A model generated the notes under the pieces. The model had not been told where the DNA came from. It saw only the letters and a list, made by a program, of their open reading frames with translations, and searched no databases. A stretch of DNA of 64,000 nucleotides from Flammula alnicola (Eukaryota > Basidiomycota > Agaricomycetes > Agaricales > Strophariaceae). The stretch covers positions 1 to 64,000 of the forward strand of contig JADNRV010000160.1 of assembly GCA_015499995.1 (NCBI GenBank). Direction: 5' to 3'. Every line of letters begins with the position of its first letter. Position 1 is the first letter of the stretch. Below, piece after piece: positions 23,970-37,502 of the stretch. Position numbers and translations under genes: made by a program.

Positions 23970-26370
23970 ATGCTTGCGGACCCCTTCAAGCTCCTATGGA
24001 TCATCGGACGGTTGGGACTGGCGCTGGCCGGGTCGTTGGTGCTCTATTCCCTCTGGAAGGCGGTTGTCTTCGTTTATGACGAACTGACGTCGCCGTTGCG
24101 CGATCTACGTGGGCCACCGAGCAAGAGTATCATCTATGGCAATTATAAGGAAATTTGGGATTCGGTAAGGCAGGGATGGCTTGTTCAGTGGTTGGTTTAC
24201 TTAGCCAGAATCTATAGGACATGTCTCTTGTCCAGGAGAAGTGGTTGGAGGAATATGGGCCCACTATCAAGTATAGAGGAATCCTGGGGGTAAACACTTG
24301 CTTTTGAGGCTTAGTCGAACTGCGAAGCTCACGCATGTGGCAGACTTCACGACTCTTCACTACCGACCTGAAGGCTCTAAACCACATTCTCATGAATAGT
24401 TACGATTACCAGAAACCGGAGTCTGCGATTTACAATATCAGGCGCATCCTTGGAGATGGTATGGAATGGTCTCGAATGTCTGCGTCTTTCTGAACCTCAC
24501 ATCCGCCCTGGCCATAGGCGTACTCCTGGTAGAAGGCGACGTGCACAAACATCAGGTACGCCCATATCCTTTCGCATAATACCACGATGCAGGAATCTCA
24601 TTGCATTTGCTTCTAAAGCGCAAAGTCCTGGTATGTCTTTCCCACTTTCTCCATTGGCACCAAGTTTCTGATGTGGCGGACGTCGTCAGAACCCTGCCTT
24701 TGGTCCACAACAAATCCGAGAGCTAACTGAAATATTTGTTGACAAATCCATCCAAGTCAGTTGCCTCTATGTTGATATCATACCAATACTCATACTTGCG
24801 GGATAAGCTGCGCGATATCTGGGCTGAAGAAGTAGTGAAACAGGATAAGGAGGGCGTTGGAAGGATCGATGCTTTGTCTTGGTTGAGTCGTACGACATTG
24901 GATATCATTGGTCTTGCAGGTGTGTCTCACATTACAAGCGCCGGTGCCCTTTTCGAACATGAATGTACACAGGGTTTAATTACAAATTCGATGCATTAAC
25001 GGACGACCCGGAGAAGAATGAACTCAACGAAGCATTCGCCATCATGTTCAGAGCTGGGACGGGATTGGATGTAATTCCCATTTTGAGGGGCTTAATCCCT
25101 GCGCTGAGGTTTCTCGTATGTGCCCTTCCTATCTTTCGCCGAGTGAAGGCCAATATTATTTCTGTAGCCTGCGGACCGTGATGCTGAATCAAAGAAAGCA
25201 AGTGATACCATGTTTCGTATCGGCTCCCAACTCCTTGCAGAAAGCAAAGCCGCCATTTCCAAACAAAATGGCGACAAGAAATCATGGCAAGCTCGGGATA
25301 TACTGTCGATTTTAGTGCGCGCCAACGCCATGCCGGACTTACCAGAAAGCCAGCGACTCAGTGATAAAGATGTATTGGCTCGTACGTTGCCACCCTTTGT
25401 TCGATCTGCCTTAGAATGCCATCCTTTACAGAAATTCCCACATTTATGGTCGCTGGACATGAAACGACAAGGTAGAGTTGTCTTGATTGCTCACACTCCG
25501 TATTCGAGGTCATTGATGCCCTCTCCAGTGTTGCAACAACATGGGCCCTCTTCGCGCTCACCCAACACAAGGATGTACAGGACAAACTTCGCGCAGAGCT
25601 AGCAACTGTATCGACAGATAATCCTACGATGGACGATCTCAACAGTCTGCCCTATCTGGACGGCGTGGTACGCGAGGTTTTGCGGCTCCATGCACCAGTC
25701 GCTAGCACGATGCGTGTCGCTATGAAAGATGATGTGATACCAGTGGGCAAGCCTTACATAGACAGGAAAGGAAGGGTCATGCATGAAATCAAGTAACATG
25801 TCATCCTTCGCCGTCTGTGTATCTATATTGACTTTTTTACTCATTGCCTATGTTCACCGACAGAATCAAGAAAGGCCAAACTGTGATAATACCCATTGTA
25901 CCGATCAATAGAGATACGTCACTTTGGGGAGCAGACGCTAGGGAATTCAAGTTTGTTTTCCGACCCCAAAGACCATTTCAGGTTCTGAGACACAACCTTC
26001 ACACATTTACAGGCCTGAACGATGGGAAAGCGTCCCAGAGACGGTCTCAGGCGTCCCTGGTGTATGGGCCAACATGCTAACGTTCCTCGGTGGTCCCAAG
26101 GCGTGCATTGGGTATCGATTTTCGATTGTTGAGTGAGTCTCGAATCATATCCCTAGCACACATAGTCGCTGATTGACTGTGTCCCCTTCGAATCAAAGGA
26201 TGAAAGCATTGCTGTTCACCCTCGTCCGTGCGTTTGAATTTGACCTTGCAGTGCCTGCGACGGACATCACCAAGAAGTCGGCCGTCGTTCAGCGGCCTAT
26301 CCTGTTGACCGTCGACTCTGAGAATTCAAATCAGCTGCCTTTGCTCGTGCGTCCTGTTAGCAATAATTGA
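23970..26370 (+). CDS. Cytochrome P450 monooxygenase, 14 exons
   Basis: Membrane-anchored heme-thiolate oxygenase of a basidiomycete CYP family; substrate unknown. Exons: 23970-24164, 24218-24289, 24344-24458, 24518-24555, 24619-24630, 24690-24755, 24808-24919, 24973-25115, 25168-25381, 25432-25471, 25529-25792, 25864-25950, 26013-26132, 26199-26370; 550 codons in frame (549 aa). An N-terminal membrane segment ([15 protein letters not shown]) precedes a Pro-rich hinge. I-helix AGHETT is at about 330-335, ExxR at E385-R388, PERW at 454, and the heme loop [10 protein letters not shown] has Cys about 484. All key residues are present. Exon 5 is a 12-nt microexon encoding RKVL. It was probably once convergent with the membrane-protein gene (see findings). 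Confidence 0.92.
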
Positions 26371-26744
26371 GTTGTATGGCGGAGCATTTCGATGACAATG
26401 TATGTATATCCATGTAAATTTAATTTATTATTTGACCACGTTCAGATGACCAAAGCCTCTTGTTGAAATTATCAAATAACGTCGCATCGCTTGCCCTCTC
26501 GAACTCAACTATGCATGCTGAACTCTATTGAACATGTCCTAAAATTTGTAGCGCGTGGTAGTTTATTATATTTGCAGTCTCCATCAATTGACAAAACGAC
26601 AACTTTGCCACTGAGCTGATGCCAAAGTACATCCTACAAGTGAATCTGCCAAACTTGACTATAATTACATTATTGCCACTACCCCTTGGTCACGGCGAAG
26701 ACCGTACGTGGACCAGACAAACCGGACCCGACAAGCAAGCGATC
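26307..26744. repeat. Inverted-duplication block A, right copy
   Basis: Reverse complement of 12753-13210. It overlaps the last 21 codons of the P450 and contains, on the minus strand at 26679-26744, an orphan tail of the membrane-protein gene (ending VFAVTKG and stop). Confidence 0.85.
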
Positions 26745-26748
26745 ACAT

Positions 26749-28025
26749 AGCTTGATACCTTCAACATACTACATAGCACTGTAAAGTTCAATGCAATACA
26801 GTAAGTACCAGCATGATTCCACCCACGGAGCGTGCGTTGCGCCAAATTGCCGTGCCTGTGGACCGTCACGGTGGCTCATGCGGAAAAGAGCGGAAATAAC
26901 ATATCCGTAACTATCGACATGTACATTACATGCATATGATGCGTCCCCGACGCTGACTGCGCGCGTCCGATCGCTACGCATCTGCGGCTGATAAGTTAAG
27001 AACCTCATGCTTTCGACTCCAACAAAGTCGAACGTTGTTGTTCCTGTGCTCACTTATGCTTACTGATACCAGGTTCAAGCTATAGAATGACGTGCACCGC
27101 TCACCTTGAAATAGATCGACCCTCTCCACATAGTCCTCTCCGATCGGCGTCGCACACGAACGCTGCTGCGATTCTCTTCTTATGCTCTGTGGCTGTCCAT
27201 ATCTGTCGGCCGTCGGTCGAAACTCGCGACATATTGCGTCCTGTACACGTACGTGGACTTTTATTAGAATAGGAAGACATCGCTTGATACGAGCATCAAG
27301 GAAAACGGTCCATCGCTGTACTGTGGTGCGGTATATATAGCTCACGGGCCGATTACGAGTGAATAAAAATAGAACAACGGCCGTCAACTTGCAAGGTAAA
27401 AAAAAAATCGCGCTTGGAATTGAATTCCCTCCCTATTGACAAAATGGGCCCACAGTGTGGTAGGCATTATTCTAGTACTGGATTTCGAGCCTCATGCAAA
27501 ATTTCAACATATTTGGGCGCTAGATATCGGAATTTTCGCCACCGGACTGGCAATCTCGAGTTTTGATGGTGCAGAGTCGGAGGTGTTGACCCCGGGCCGG
27601 GACTATTAGTATGGTACGACTGTTCAGGCAGAGTCCATCTGTCCCGCGCCCGTATGTGTAAGTACGACCGAGTACGAGTGCAGCTTGGAGTTCTTGGTAT
27701 ACTTGGTATTCACCGGGCTGTGTCGCTCCATGTGCAAGCCGTGCGAGTGTATGCAACGCATCTTTAAATTTATTCTGGCTCGATCCAGAGTACTTCAGAG
27801 TTCAACGTTCAACGTTCAGGCCTTTCAGGGAGGATAATCGAGATGACTAGACAACGTTGATCTGATCATGAACTTGCGACGCACCGCATCGGTAAGGAGG
27901 CGAAAAGGTTTCCTGAACCTCTAAAACCTCGAAGAACATCGTAAGCTCTGGTAATTGGGAAAGCGAGCCATTCTTGCCATGCTGCATAGCTCACTAAAAC
28001 TACGTCTACTGCAAGTTTGCGACGT
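26749..28025. repeat. Inverted-duplication block B, right copy
   Basis: Reverse complement of about 13213-14425, with frequent substitutions and small indels. No gene seen. Confidence 0.85.
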
Positions 28026-29510
28026 CGTAAACTCTATGAACCCCCCCCCAGAAACGTCAATAATTCGACCGAAAAAAAGGCACGCATAGCCCATAATGTG
28101 ATTGAAATTTCTGATACAAAATCTCTAACTAACGGTGTATGATGATATTACTATTAGCTGACTCTGACCCAGATTTCCTGCTTCCCAGGTTTGCAAACTT
28201 GGAAACTAATGAAAGCTGATGAAAACCGGGAGCAATCTTCCTCAGGTTAATGCGACCGACCATACATGGACCATATGTATGCTACCTGAGATATGTGAAA
28301 TTCCACGTATCTGCCTCTATCTGCCTCCGCTTTTTCGGGAGTTTCAAAACAACAACAGGATATAAATTCCAAAGCAACACCAAAGCAGCCAGTTTTGAAG
28401 GAATTCAATAAAATTGGAAGAGAGTCTGGCCTTCCTTCTGGTCTAACTTTCAGGCTTCCAGTTAGGTGAGTATGTTAGTACAGTACATTAGAAAGGCGAT
28501 TGAGAGGCTTTCATGGATTTGAGAAATATTTTGATGCGGGCGCCTACTAGGAGATACTATGCTCCGCGCCCACTGAGCCCCTTTTGCCGTTCGGTGACTG
28601 ATCGAAAGGCAAGGCACGATCTCGATCGACGACCGTCGATCGCCGTGCTACTACACCGGAATGGATTTTATTCAAATTGCACGGAAATGGCATTGTAGAA
28701 CGAAGGCCTTTTCATGATGGGAGCTCTCTCTCTGAAAAATAGTTTGTATTTTATGATCGCCTTCAGCCGTTGACTTGGACTTTCCATTGACAAGACGACT
28801 CGGACGAAATTGCCAAAGACCGCGCACCTGAGTCGATGCAGCCTGAGTTGGCATCTCATAACCCCTTGTACTCGTTGAGCCGTGAGTCTGATATGATCAG
28901 ATACAATCTTACGGACAACACTGGACTCAAACTGGACTGGGCCTTTCATTCCCAGGGCTTCAACAGAAATTCTTCTGCCGACGGCCTTGTAGGCGCGCGT
29001 GGGACCTTCAAAAAGGAGCGCCACACTGTCACCGTGCAGTCAGGTCAACATTAAATAAACAATCTTCATGTTTTTTGTGAGTCTCTTTATATAGGAGTTC
29101 TGAGGTTTGTAGGCCGCGACAGTTCCTGGAGGCACTCGACTTCTTTTCTCGTATTGATTCTACAAATCTTATTGGCCAATGACTAGGTATCAATCAAGGA
29201 AGTCCTCCAGAAAATACAGGTATCAGCTCACGCTAGATGTTGGTTACTAAATTACCTGGTATAGTATTATTGTCTATCTAAAAAAACAAGCGACCAATCT
29301 AGCACAATCGGGTAGCGTACACATGGGGAATCCTATAGAAACAGTGAGATAACAAAGACAACGCTAGAACTGGGTATAACCGATTAACCATACAGATGTT
29401 CAGAAAAAGAATAAATATAGGATTTGTGTCTATCTAGTGGAGATATGGTGATAAAGAGCCATCCGCCGGAGGTAGAGAAAGGACGAAAGGAAAGAGAAGA
29501 TGGCCAGAAG
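28026..29510. other. Intergenic region
   Basis: 1.5 kb. Opposed open frames at 28668-29024 (minus) and 28836-29054 (plus) overlap each other and show no recognisable family. I see no supported gene. Confidence 0.35.
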
Positions 29511-31874
29511 CTACAGCGTGAGATTCTGCGTACTGATGCAGTACTCGCCATCCAGGGGAGGAGGAAGGGTCTTACGAAGACCTGGATGAAGCGGCGAGTG
29601 GGTATTTTCCAAATTGGAGAGGAGAACATCTGTCCAAATCCATAGAAGGTTAGCCGTCAAGTGAGAATCGACCATGAACGCGAAGATGGCCCACCTGCCA
29701 GAGGAACAGTTGCTCTCATGTTTTGCAATGCGGATATTAGGATGTCAACACAGTGGCTGAGGTATGTGATGGTGAAGGACATTGATCCGCTGGGACCATT
29801 AATCTGGATTTTCTCGTTTGCTGTGTCGATCATTCGGCGGAATACCTTGACAATAGAGGACCAACAAACCTGCGCAACAGAAATAATCCATCATCATATC
29901 AGCATCAGCCTTCCCATAACCAGAAACAAGAGGTACAAAAAAGGATATGGTTTACGCACAGAAAGTACGGGGTCGAGGAACTGATAATCGTCATCACTGA
30001 GCTGATTGACAAGTTCGACGACGTTATTGGCAGCCTGAGAGATTTTGAGATCCATCGTGCTGTCCAGGTGGAGATGAATCGTCGAAGCGACAATCAGTGA
30101 CTGCACAGCAAACAAGTCCGTGTCGACAAAAGGTTTCTCCGTGAAGCTGGAGTCCCTCATGGTGGCTGGGTGTACCAGGGCCGATAAGCGTTCCAGGGCA
30201 ACTTCGGCGGAACGTCGATACGTCCAAGTCCCATTGTCCTTCAATATTGTGTCTGGCATTTCGTCAAGGGTTCCTAACAATTAGAGAAACATTGGGTTCA
30301 TATCAAGAAACATGGAGACGTACTGTGGACCCGCAGTGAACGATCGAATATACTAGAAGCCATGACTTTGAAGGCCGTGACGGATAATCCTTTAGGTCTG
30401 AACTCATCAGCGTCGAAGAGTGTGTGTATCGCACTATTCCCGGCTATGGTTTCCTAGAGAATGAAACGAGTGATCAGAAAAGAACTCCGAAGGACACCGA
30501 GAAACTTGGACAAAAGGGGACTTACCAATTGGACCCCTTCTTCCACTGGGAGAGGTGTCGTGATATGTCGACACGGGGCATCAAGGGTAGGCGAAGCGAC
30601 GCAACAGTCGTTGTTCGCTGACCAGAAATTGTTCACCATGAACATTTGCCAGTAGATCGCCGATTTCTCCAGCCAATGCTGCGACGCCGTGTCAAACGCA
30701 TACTCCAATTCGAAAGGGAATGTGGCGGGCGACGCTTGATGCAAACCAAGATCTATCGCTATTCGTCTTGCGGCGCTCAGGTGGCGGTTACCCTCCATGT
30801 CGCGATTATTGAAAATGAAATATTGGGCAAGGAGACATAGGGCTTGCACCATGTCGACTGGCTGCTCTTGATTGTGAAGTGATCGCGAGACCTCATGCAG
30901 TGTCTGTTCCAACAACTGCTGCTCCATGCCTGTAACTCGAGCGAAAAAGCTTCCCAAGAGATAGATGGCACTCATCAAAGCTGGATTCGGGGGTGTATTT
31001 TGGTAAACTGTCGGTGATGCCGATGGGTCAAATCGGCTGGGGTTGGAGTAGAAACAACATTGTTTACGGTGCATAATGAATGATTGAATTCTGTCCAAAG
31101 ATAGGTCAGACGGCAATCGCTAAAACAATTAAAAAAACATGCAGAATCTCGTGCATCTCCCGAGATATTGTGACATTCGGTTCATTCAGGAATCGTTCTG
31201 AAATTCCATCTTGAATCGGGGTCCCTGAGGAATCGGTAAAGGTGAGGGGTGGCCTATTGAGATTCGTCGGTATTGCGATGCCCAATGTCCTTGACATGGA
31301 GACGTCTGAATGAGAAGGTGATGAGCCTGGTGCAAAGTCGAACGAGACATCAAATCCATAATCAAAGGAGAGCGATGTTCCATGGAAGGGATCCGAGCTA
31401 CTGCCCTCCCATAGGCTTGAGTCCAATTGGGGAATTGAAATTTGGGTATCGAGGAGGACGTCGTTGAATGGCTTTGGCCATAATGACGAAATAGTGCCTG
31501 GAGGCGGGGAATGGGTAGGACCTGACTCGAGCTCTCGCACTTTGGCTTCCAATGCAGACAGCTTCTCTCGCAATGTTTGGGTGCGGCTCTTCCGTCCACT
31601 GTCGTCGTATTTACATTCGTGCGTTCTCCTCATCGAGCTGCATGGGGTGCACACCGGGCGGCCTCCATCGCATCTCTGCAAAACCCAGACCATTCTCAGC
31701 ACTTCTTTGCGAGTAGTTTGACAATACCACTCACCAGCTTCCTTCTCCTACAGCAAACGAAGATGATCGAGGTCACTAAACCTGTACAACGCGATGAGGA
31801 CGAGGTGCTCACCTGCAAGAAAGGCACGCAGAACCGCGTCGCAATATTCCGGTATGGTCGGATTTCCTTCTCAT
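29511..31874 (-). CDS. Zn2Cys6 fungal transcription factor
   Basis: Nuclear DNA-binding regulator. Exons on the minus strand: 31874-31813, 31747-31735, 31675-31143, 31090-30526, 30453-30324, 30273-29960, 29869-29695, 29629-29511; 637 codons in frame (636 aa). The zinc cluster has Cys at 17, 20, 27, 34, 37 and 46 (C2C6C6C2C8C) and is split by a 13-nt microexon that supplies its basic residues. A short coiled coil (LREKLSALEAKVRELE) follows for dimerisation. From about residue 210 comes a fungal-specific middle homology region (IYLLGSFFARV, AARRIAIDLGLHQ). Intron 3 (31142-31091) uses a GC donor, GCATGT. The target genes cannot be read from the sequence. Confidence 0.9.
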
Positions 31875-32197
31875 CGTCGTGGCTAGCAGTAGATATCAAA
31901 GAAGTGTCAGCGTCGAAAGAATAAAAGCAAGATGGAAGATTGGAGTTTATAAAATGCCGACAACAACGCAACCCCAAGTCGTGCGCGTCAAGGGCGTGCT
32001 AGTGGTGGGTCGGATGTTCTGGCAAAAACTAGGAAAAGTCATTCTATGACTTTCCGGCTCAAGATAGTACGTACCGAAAAGCCTCCTTCCTCATGACCCT
32101 TTTGAAGGAAGTTTCATTGCCGAACTGACAAACCAACAGCATGACAGTAACGTCAACTGTTTTATTATAAACAGATCACGTTGATCAAGCTCGGTGG
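31875..32197. other. Regulator upstream region
   Basis: About 320 bp upstream of the Zn2Cys6 gene; no gene or clear core promoter seen. Confidence 0.35.
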
Positions 32198-32600
32198 TTA
32201 CTTGTCAACATTTGGATGGGGCTGGGTTCTCGCAGCCAGCCGCAGCCGACTGTAGTAGTGCTCTTCAAGTTCTTGACACATGATCGAGGCAGTGAGTTGA
32301 GATAGCGAGAGAATCAAGGCATTTTCTGACAACTTGGACATAATGTCACTGAAGTACAAGGTCTCCGGATCCAGACTGAGGCTGTTCAGCAATTTGTGAT
32401 CAGGATTGCCACTCAGTCACCCCAATACTGCCGACTCAGAACACGGCAATCCTCCCTCCGGAGAAGTAGAGGAAAATGCATCAAGAAAATCGACGCTGAT
32501 CAACGTTGGCAATGCTACGTCGACTTACCATGACTAGACTCAGAAGGTCATACTTAGCAGAGACCAACCACGAATGGGTTTTGCAACACACGAGCACGGC
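32198..32600 (-). CDS. Possible small gene, structure unresolved
   Basis: The 3' part reads well on the minus strand: a helical tail (LSENALILSLSQLTASIMCQ, then SRLRLAARTQPHPNVDK) ends at 32198. It can be joined in frame through a 39-nt GT-AG intron to an upstream segment with LDAFSSTSPEGGLPCSES. I could not find an initiating ATG in a consistent frame. It may be a real small gene with further small exons or a remnant. Product not recognised. Confidence 0.3.
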
Positions 32601-32671
32601 GACCAAAAAATGTTGCAATCAGGCCGAGTTCTAAAAACTACTCGACAAGGGCGAGTCCGTCTATATAATCC

Positions 32672-33792
<1,121 letters not shown>

Positions 33793-34094
33793 TGTTGATG
33801 TTCAAGGGAAAACGGGTAGAAGGGAGAAAAGAAATGGCTGGCAGGAGTTCGGGCGACGACTGAACGTATTTCGTGTCAAAAAATACGGTACCCCGCTCAG
33901 CTGTCGGAGTTTGAGTGGACGGTCCGAGGTTCATTCTAGAAGCCGAAATTTCCCGAAAGGCGCTTAGGTAAGATCCGACGCGGTGCCGTGCGGCAAAGAG
34001 CAGATGACGTTGCCAAGCAAGCGCAAATACTGCGCGAAGTATGAGCGCGACGACGTGGAAGTATGCTCACAACTCCCACAATTCAGTCTCGGCC

Positions 34095-35671
34095 ATGCTT
34101 TCTCTAAGGAGACTCCTAATATTGGCTACGGGGCTTGCCAGTCTAGTTTCAGCAAGGTCCAGCACCGGAAATTCAGTTTTGGTCGTGGTCGAACCAAAAC
34201 GCCAAGACGATTTCTCAATATTCTTCGAGGGACTCAAGGGTGAGCTGGCGCTGATGAGTTACGCAGATGACAACGAGTTAATATTTTTTCTGTGCGTTAG
34301 ACCAAGGATATGAACTGACATTCCGTGCACCGAAGGATGAGAAGCCAGCTATCATCGAGTATGACGAAGCGGCGTTTGCCCATGTCGTGCTCTTTGCATC
34401 GGAAACCAAAAGTAAGTTGTGTTCTTGTGACGCTTGGGATATCAAGAGCACCTTGACATCAAACCAAGTTTTGTTTTGACGCTTACTTATCTGTGAACTA
34501 ATACATCTTGAATTAAAACTGACCAATTCTCGTAGATTTCGCCCAAGACATAACCCCACAATCTCTCGTTTCCCTCCTCGACCTCAAAACCAACTTAATA
34601 GTTGCCCTTTCTACGAAGCAGACCCCACTCTCACTACTTGCACCCGAGTTCTCGCTCATCCTGCCACCACCGGGCACACCACTTATTTCTTACCTCCCAA
34701 AACGCGACGAACCCGCCTCACTCATCCCAATACTCCCCACTAAAAAGGATGCGACCCAAATCTTGAGCAGCCAGGCTCCCATCTGGTTCTCAGGTGTTCC
34801 TCAAGCACTTGGGTCCAACCCACTACTCGTACCGATTCTTCATGCGCCTGCGGAAAGCTTCGCATCTGAAGTCGACGGTGGCTCCGCGGATGCCCTCGTG
34901 GATTCAGCAGAGAAAGGTGGCGAAGGTCTCTGGGCGGGTAGTCAGCTCAGCGTCGTCACTGGCTTCCAATCACTCAACGGTGCAAGAGTGACGTGGGTGG
35001 GCGGCGTCGATTTGTTCACCGACGAGCTCGCACAGAAGGAAATTTCCAAGGGCGTCAAGTCCGGAAACGCGCAGTTCGCACGCGACGTTGCTGCGTGGAC
35101 GTTCCAGGAGTCGCTCGTATTGCGTATCGACAAGACCGAGCACCGTCGCGTGAATACAACAGGCCCGAGCGAGCAGTACACTACGAATGACGAGCTGGTT
35201 TTTGACGCCTACATTTCGAACTACAACCCTAAGCAGGGCACATGGGAACCGTACTCGGACCTGAAAGATCTCCAACTCGAATTCACGATGCTTGATCCAC
35301 ACATCCGCACTGCGCTTCCTCCAGTACGCGGCGTGCCAGGAAAGTACTCTGTCACCTTCCGCGCACCAGACAGACATGGTGTTTTCAAGTTTGTCATTGA
35401 CTACAAACGCAAAGGGTGAGTTTGATCTTTCTGCGGCCTATTTTTTTTAATCCTAATTCTTCGAAGTTGGACCCACCTTCACAGCTCGACGACTGTCCCA
35501 ATCGTCCCACCACGACACGATGGATATCCCCGCTTTCTGTCTGCTGCGTGGCCGTACTACGCAGGCGCTATCAGTACCAGCGTGGCTTTCTTCCTTTTCT
35601 CGGCTATATGGCTCGCTGGCGAGGTGCGAGAGCCGTCGAAACGGTCTGGAAAAGCTGCCAAGACTGAGTAG
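34095..35671 (+). CDS. WBP1: Oligosaccharyltransferase subunit OST48 (Wbp1)
   Basis: Essential subunit of the ER oligosaccharyltransferase that transfers the lipid-linked glycan to Asn in nascent proteins. Exons 34095-34239, 34301-34411, 34536-35415, 35467-35671; 447 codons (446 aa). An N-terminal signal sequence (LLILATGLASLVSA) is followed by the DDFSIFFEGLKDQGYELTF region typical of the family. A middle GIFT-like domain and a beta-rich domain (RVNTTGPSEQYTTNDELVF, GVFKFVIDYKRKGWT) lead to one membrane span near the C-terminus (about 405-430). The ATG at 34095 is chosen because it opens the signal sequence. Confidence 0.95.
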
Positions 35672-35902
35672 GCCATTGTATGTATCAAAAATCCTGTAAG
35701 TAGAAATCGTCTGGAAAGAATATTTCTTGATACCCCACAATGAGAAAATGGTGATACGACATTTCCCAAATGGTACAGTATGGGACAATCCATGACTTAT
35801 CCACAGCGCTATGGTAGGGGGAACTTTAGCCTCGATTATCAAACCAAGCTAGTAAACAAATTATTCAAAATATCATGATTAAAATTCCACGTCGCCTTCC
35901 TC

Positions 35903-36850
35903 TTAGGCTTCCTCATCGTTGGAATCTGAATCTCCTCCAAGGCCGGAGTCAGACTCCTCTCCACAACCGCCGTAACAACCTCCAAAATAACTCTTGACCA
36001 TCCTATACTCTTTCTTGAGACTGCTTCCGTTCTCTGCTTTATAGTGCAGCGTTTGAACAATTTCATCCGCTATGACGGCGTTCGTTCCACCTCGAGCTCC
36101 GGTATAAACCAGCTCCTTCATGATGGCCTTCAGAGAGCTCTTGGTCAATTTGTTAACCATGTCCTCGACTTTGTTCAGTCGTTTCTATATAAAATTCATG
36201 ATCATAAGTCAGCAAATATCCGGGGAATTGGGTGCCAGACTTACCCGAACATCCTTTGCGAACCCTTCCGCGTCAGAGTCGTATTCTCCATCCCGGTAGT
36301 TCTGGTCAACCTTTTCGATCGTTGCAATGTCCTTCATGATATCCTGACCGTCTAAAAATCTGTCGATGAGTTCTTGGCCGACAGCGTCAATCATTTCTGG
36401 AACCGTGTCCGGACGGGACCCTTGGAAGGCAATGGCGTCCATGACGGCTGCCATAGAGCGAGGTGTATGGTCCTCCAACGTGTCTCTTATGTCTCTGATC
36501 TCCCACTGCATTTCCAGTTGGACACGTCAGTTTTCTTCTTGTTGAACTATACAAACGGCCTAATTTTACCGCACCTGGATCTCCTCGACATCCATCTCCT
36601 CGACGGCTTCATCGTCATCTTCTGAGCCATTGCTCACTTCTTGGACAGCGGGTGCCACAACCTTTGCCTTTTTCTGAGGGGCGTCTTCCAGTGGTGGCGA
36701 CTCGGCGCGTCTCTTGTTCGTGGCAACCGAGTTCGAATTTGTCGTTGACGCGTCAGAGTTGGCGTTTTTGACTGCTGTTGGCTTAGGAGCTGTGGCAGCC
36801 TTTTTTGGCGCGCTCTTCGCATTTCCAGATTTACGCGTTTTAGGGGGCAT
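35903..36850 (-). CDS. Unrecognised nuclear-type protein
   Basis: Exons on the minus strand: 36850-36575, 36505-36245, 36184-35903; 273 codons (272 aa). Residues 1-70 are Lys/Ala/Ser-rich with possible nuclear localisation motifs (NKRRAESPP, PQKKAKVV). An acidic patch is next (EDDDEAVEEMDVEE). A helical core covers about 95-235 (IRDTLEDHTPRSMAAVMDAI, MVNKLTKSSLKAIMKELVY). The tail is Gly/Cys/Asp-rich (GGCYGGCGEE). The acidic/basic layout suggests a chromatin or nucleolar protein, but no family is recognised. It is convergent with OST48. Confidence 0.75.
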
Positions 36851-37502
36851 AGTGGCGCAGTAGACGCGTTGATCGTCGAGAGGATTCTTTTGAGGGGTTA
36901 AAAGGAAGGGGAAAACGTGAGAAAAAGTTTGACTGCAGACGTAATAGGCTTTTAAGAAATTGTCCTAAAGGAATAACGAATGGAAAGGCAGCGTACAGGA
37001 AATTTCGATGTATCTCATTAAGAGTTATGAACCAACGCATTCAGACCACATTGGATTACATTGAGGCCAGATATAGCCACCGGCGCTTAACCGGCGCCAA
37101 AGGCCAAAAGCTTCGCATCAAGCAAGCACTAAAAGCGTCTCAACATACTACTTCACAGCCAGAGGCATCTGATTGTTCGTTATCCTGATGCAAGAACCAA
37201 AAATGGGCCTCTTATCATTTATAAAATGCTTCTGGATTTCCAATGCTCTAAGATAAATAGTCAGGATGTGATGCACCAAACCTCCTTGACGACGTCGCCA
37301 GTCCACAGCTGCACGCAACTTCTTGTGCTTATGTCCTTTCGTTATTTCTGTAGCAATCTTCTCAGAACTAACGAAAGGAAGAAGTAAAATACATTAACAC
37401 ATATTGTAATAGTAAAGGGTTAAGATCATACTACATACTAAGTAATCGTCATTCGAGAAGACGAAGAAAGCTAGAAAAAATCTCGACTTGAATACAACCG
37501 CT
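36851..37502. other. Intergenic region
   Basis: 650 bp between two minus-strand genes; upstream of the nuclear-type protein and downstream of the MYND gene. No gene seen. Confidence 0.4.
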
